Shown here in pieces: positions 61,397 to 64,000 of a stretch of DNA of 64,000 nucleotides (the stretch's first letter is position 1; every line of letters begins with the position of its first letter). Under the pieces are notes generated by a model that worked only from the letters and a program-made list of their open reading frames with translations, was not told where the DNA came from and made no database searches. The position numbers were made by a program, and so were the translations under genes. Source of the DNA: Pseudomonas anatoliensis (lineage in GTDB: Bacteria > Pseudomonadota > Gammaproteobacteria > Pseudomonadales > Pseudomonadaceae). The DNA is taken from positions 1-64,000 of the forward strand of contig NZ_JACVHC010000010.1 of the NCBI RefSeq assembly GCF_017976235.1, in the 5' to 3' direction.

Positions 61397-62706
61397 GATG
61401 AGAACTCCTTGGCCCGCGCACGGGAGCGCGGGGCGGCGTGGGCATTGGCGCGCGGCAGCGGCGCAGGGCGGTTGACGCGGTGATGGCGGAACGACAGGGC
61501 GAGGGCGCAGAACACCAGAAACTCGGCCGAGCGATAGTTGGGGATCACGTAGGCGACGTAGTTGGTGACCGCGAACAGGCCAATGATCACCAGGGCGCAG
61601 GCGTGATAGCGCGCCGAATGCTCGGCAGTAATCGCCCGGTAATGCTTGGTCAACGTCTGCGCGAACAGCAGGATCAGCGCGATCAACTGAATCAGGCCGC
61701 CATTGAGCAAGGTCTCGACATAGCCGCTGTGGGCGTTGCCGATGTAGCCCCAACGTTTGATGAATCCGCTCGCGTCGGCACTGCTCCAGAACGCGCCGAA
61801 GCCGTAGCCCTTGAGGAAGCGATCATCGATCAGCGGCCCCAGCAGCTCCCAGATCAGCGTGCGGTCGGTGAGTGACGGATCGCGTCCGACCAGTTCCAGC
61901 AGCAGCGTGTAATTGCCGTACAGAAACACGCAGATCAGCCCGTACACCACGGTCGCGACGAAAAATGCCGTCAGCGAGCGGTTGATGCGCAAGCGGATCA
62001 AGGTGAGGAAATACCAATAACTCGCGGTGCCGGCGACGATCAGCGCGATTCCGGTGGCAGACTGCGCCAGACAAATGGCGATCAAACAGAACGCGGCGTA
62101 GACGATGGCCAGTGGATTGCGCTGGCGGATCATCGGCAGCAGTAAAAGAATGGCGATGGCGTTGATCCGCGCGCCGGCATTCTTCTCGGAAAAAATACCC
62201 TTGAACGCACCGTCGCGTATGCCGCCGCTGATGAAGGCGATGTCGGGGCGGATCACCGCGAAAATCAGACCCATCAGTGCCGCTGCACCAATAACGCAGC
62301 CGAGCATGAAGGCGATTCTTTCAAGGCTGTAGTGCCAGGCGATAAAGCCTGCGAAAAACACCACGCTGATCATCGCGATGAAGCGTTTCAGGCTCAGGGT
62401 CGGGTCGTCGGACCAACCGATTGACGCGGCCACGCAGACCAGAAACGCCAGCAGAAAAGCGTTTTGCCGGTAGAAGCTTTTGCTCAGGAACACCTTGTTG
62501 CGGATAAAGAAGAACAGCGGCACCAATAGCGTGATCAAGCCGCAGACCTGGTTGGCGACGTTACCTTCCAGATCTTTTTGCGCGTCATCCAGACTCGCGG
62601 CGCTGCCCATGCCGAGAAAGAACGTGAGGATCTGTACGTAGAACATCACGCCAAACAGGATGAAGCCGTCACGCAGCGTCGAATAGCGGACTTGAAGTCT
62701 GTTCAT
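61390..62706 (-). CDS. Wzy-like polymerase / O-antigen ligase family protein
   Basis: A 438-residue inner-membrane protein with about 11-12 helices. The Wzy_C region has a large periplasmic loop (about 285-345: DPSLTDRTLIWELLGPLIDDRFLKGYGFGAFW, then GNAHSGYVETLLNGG) with the family RTxIW and NAHxxYxExLxxxG motifs. It probably polymerises repeat units. The His-Arg-Pro-rich C-terminal tail is cytoplasmic. Overlaps both neighbours (7 bp and 4 bp), so all are coupled. Confidence 0.9.
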   Translation of the reverse strand: MNRLQVRYSTLRDGFILFGVMFYVQILTFFLGMGSAASLDDAQKDLEGNVANQVCGLITLLVPLFFFIRNKVFLSKSFYRQNAFLLAFLVCVAASIGWSDDPTLSLKRFIAMISVVFFAGFIAWHYSLERIAFMLGCVIGAAALMGLIFAVIRPDIAFISGGIRDGAFKGIFSEKNAGARINAIAILLLLPMIRQRNPLAIVYAAFCLIAICLAQSATGIALIVAGTASYWYFLTLIRLRINRSLTAFFVATVVYGLICVFLYGNYTLLLELVGRDPSLTDRTLIWELLGPLIDDRFLKGYGFGAFWSSADASGFIKRWGYIGNAHSGYVETLLNGGLIQLIALILLFAQTLTKHYRAITAEHSARYHACALVIIGLFAVTNYVAYVIPNYRSAEFLVFCALALSFRHHRVNRPAPLPRANAHAAPRSRARAKEFSSC

Positions 62707-63815
62707 GGCGCTGGACTTCCGAGCAACGCCGTCAGGTAGGTTTTCACCGCGCGACCACTGACGAAACGTGCGGCGGCATCGATGCGCCGTTGTCGGTTGA
62801 GGTCGCGGGGCAGGGCCAGCTCCAGGCTGATGGCCTGCGCCAGCGCTGCCGGATCATCGACATTGACCAGTGGTGCGACGCTGCCTTCGGCGAGAATCTC
62901 TTGTGGCCCATAAGGGCAGCGCGTTGACACCACCGGTGTACCCGTCGAGAGCGCTTCGACCAGCGCATTCGGACTGCCCTCGAAACGTGACGACAGGACG
63001 AAACAATCCGCCGCGCCAATCTGCGCCAGCGCATCGCTGGCATAACCCGGCAGGTCAAAACGCTCGGCGACCCCCAGGGCATTGGCTTGCGCCAGCAGTT
63101 CGGCGCGCAGCGAGCCTTCGCCAAAAATGATCAGCCGGGTATTGCGATCGGGCAGTCGGGCGAAGGCATCGAGCAACGTATCGAAACCTTTTTGCCGGGC
63201 CAGGCGTCCCACCGCGACGATCACTTGCAAGGTGTTGTCCAGCAGCCAGGGATGGCTGGCGGGCGCCAATGGGCGCTCGCGAAAGTCGTTGTCGAGCACC
63301 GGGTTGTCAGCAGTGGTCACATCCCGCATGCGGGCCAGCGTGGTGTCGACCAGATCCTGAGCGACACCGCGCGAGACGCAGATCACCGGGTTGGGAATCA
63401 AGCGGTACAACAGTGGAGCCAACAGGTAAGCGAAGCGCACGTGCAGCGCCGGATTCACGTGTTTGTCGCGGGAGAAGGCGTTGCGCTCGCTGACATGCAA
63501 CCGCGCCAACGTGCCCGACAGCGTGGCGGCGGCGATGGCTATCACGTTGACGTGGGTGAGGGCGGCCAGTTGCGCATCGAAGCGATTGCGCCGCAGGAAC
63601 CGCGTCAGCGCCGGGACGGCGGCGACGCTGCGAGGGCTGTGCAGCGAGACTTGTTTGACCCGCGAATCGAGCCCCGCCAGATTCACGCCGCCGCCAGTGA
63701 GCATCAGCAGCGTCACGTCGTTGCCGGCCTCGACCAGCGCACCGGCCAGACGCGCCATCATTTTCTCGGCGCCACCCGCACTGAGATCCTGAAGAATGAT
63801 CAACAGTTTTTTCAT
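62703..63815 (-). CDS. Glycosyltransferase family 4
   Basis: A 370-residue GT-B-fold transferase (or three codons more from the GTG at 63824). The N-terminal domain has LQDLSAGGAEKMMARLAGALVEAG; the C-terminal domain has VGRLARQKGFDTLLDAFARL and the EGSPNALVEALSTGTPVVST retaining motif (ExxxxxxxE). The ATG at 63815 overlaps the upstream stop (ATGA). It overlaps the polymerase gene by 4 bp. Sugar donor unknown. Confidence 0.93.
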   Translation of the reverse strand: MKKLLIILQDLSAGGAEKMMARLAGALVEAGNDVTLLMLTGGGVNLAGLDSRVKQVSLHSPRSVAAVPALTRFLRRNRFDAQLAALTHVNVIAIAAATLSGTLARLHVSERNAFSRDKHVNPALHVRFAYLLAPLLYRLIPNPVICVSRGVAQDLVDTTLARMRDVTTADNPVLDNDFRERPLAPASHPWLLDNTLQVIVAVGRLARQKGFDTLLDAFARLPDRNTRLIIFGEGSLRAELLAQANALGVAERFDLPGYASDALAQIGAADCFVLSSRFEGSPNALVEALSTGTPVVSTRCPYGPQEILAEGSVAPLVNVDDPAALAQAISLELALPRDLNRQRRIDAAARFVSGRAVKTYLTALLGSPAP

Positions 63816-64000
63816 TGATTCCACACCTGATAGTAAGCCTGCGCCGCGTGCTGGCTGGTGTAGGGAAGCACCGCGTCCGCGACCGCTTTGCCGAGGGCGG
63901 ACTTGTTGCTGTTGAGGTTTTGCAGCATGGCCTGCGCCAGCGCCGGCACATCGTTGACCCGCACCAGTTGCCCGACGCGACCGTCGTCGAGCAACTCACG
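63812..64000 (-). CDS. Glycosyltransferase (GT4-like), C-terminal part, cut by the window edge
   Basis: Only the last 62 residues are present; the gene begins beyond position 64000. The sequence LLDDGRVGQLVRVNDVPALAQAML is the end of a GT4 C-terminal domain, and an Ala-rich helix with AQAYYQVW ends the protein. It overlaps the next gene by ATGA, so the polysaccharide operon starts further upstream, outside the window. Confidence 0.8.
   Translation of the reverse strand, partial: RELLDDGRVGQLVRVNDVPALAQAMLQNLNSNKSALGKAVADAVLPYTSQHAAQAYYQVWNQ

Overview
The window looks like chromosomal DNA of a fluorescent Pseudomonas (P. fluorescens group). This rests on GC-rich codon use, the 5S rRNA 3' end, dispersed REP/REPIN-type palindromes of the kind these genomes carry, and gene families characteristic of the group: OsmC-YcaO fusion, DUF6124, TonB receptors and a vgrG5-pldB-like cassette. 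No plasmid origin, integrase, transposase or CRISPR array was seen.

Layout. 0-5.9 kb: end of an rRNA operon, a divergent TetR/MFS efflux pair, a TonB-dependent receptor, and polyphosphate kinase 2. 5.9-11 kb: a CHASE4-PAS-GGDEF-EAL protein and an OsmC-YcaO fusion. 11-17 kb: a thioesterase, small envelope proteins, a GAF histidine kinase, and a siderophore-type TonB receptor with a possible Fur site. 17-24.5 kb: a YghU-type GST, a GFA-family remnant, hydrolase and LysR genes, a TPP enzyme, and a DUF72 gene between repeats. 24.6-32 kb: a large Ig-like-repeat protein, an MHS symporter, and a four-gene PhnCDE-type ABC importer. 32-38 kb: RidA/LysR, a radical SAM-SPASM protein with an unusual C-terminal motif, a GlxA-type regulator, a nitrilase, and two DUF6124 genes behind a structured leader. 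38-45 kb: an exported alpha/beta hydrolase, tRNA-Gln, rlhA, a tandem REPIN array, a second RidA, a cupin protein and a TIGR02466-type oxygenase.

45.5-53.5 kb is an orphan type VI secretion cassette. It holds VgrG with a C-terminal extension, a two-HKD phospholipase D effector (Tle5b/PldB type) and three tandem exported Sel1-like immunity proteins linked by ATGA overlaps. The middle immunity gene is a visible mosaic of its neighbours. 53.9-55.8 kb is a translationally coupled three-gene membrane/stress operon. 55.8-64 kb is one minus-strand polysaccharide locus (GT4, GT4, Wzy-like polymerase, GT2, Wzx-like flippase, galE) ending in a GH16 glycanase, and it continues past the window edge.

The most unusual signals are: the DUF6124 leader, where two copies of one 9-nt sequence compete for one complementary strand; the mosaic immunity array; the radical SAM-SPASM protein with its C-terminal glycan-protein-like motif; and the four-copy REPIN array with swapped arms. 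No wholly new multi-gene system can be proved from sequence alone. All family assignments come from reading motifs, not from database searches.
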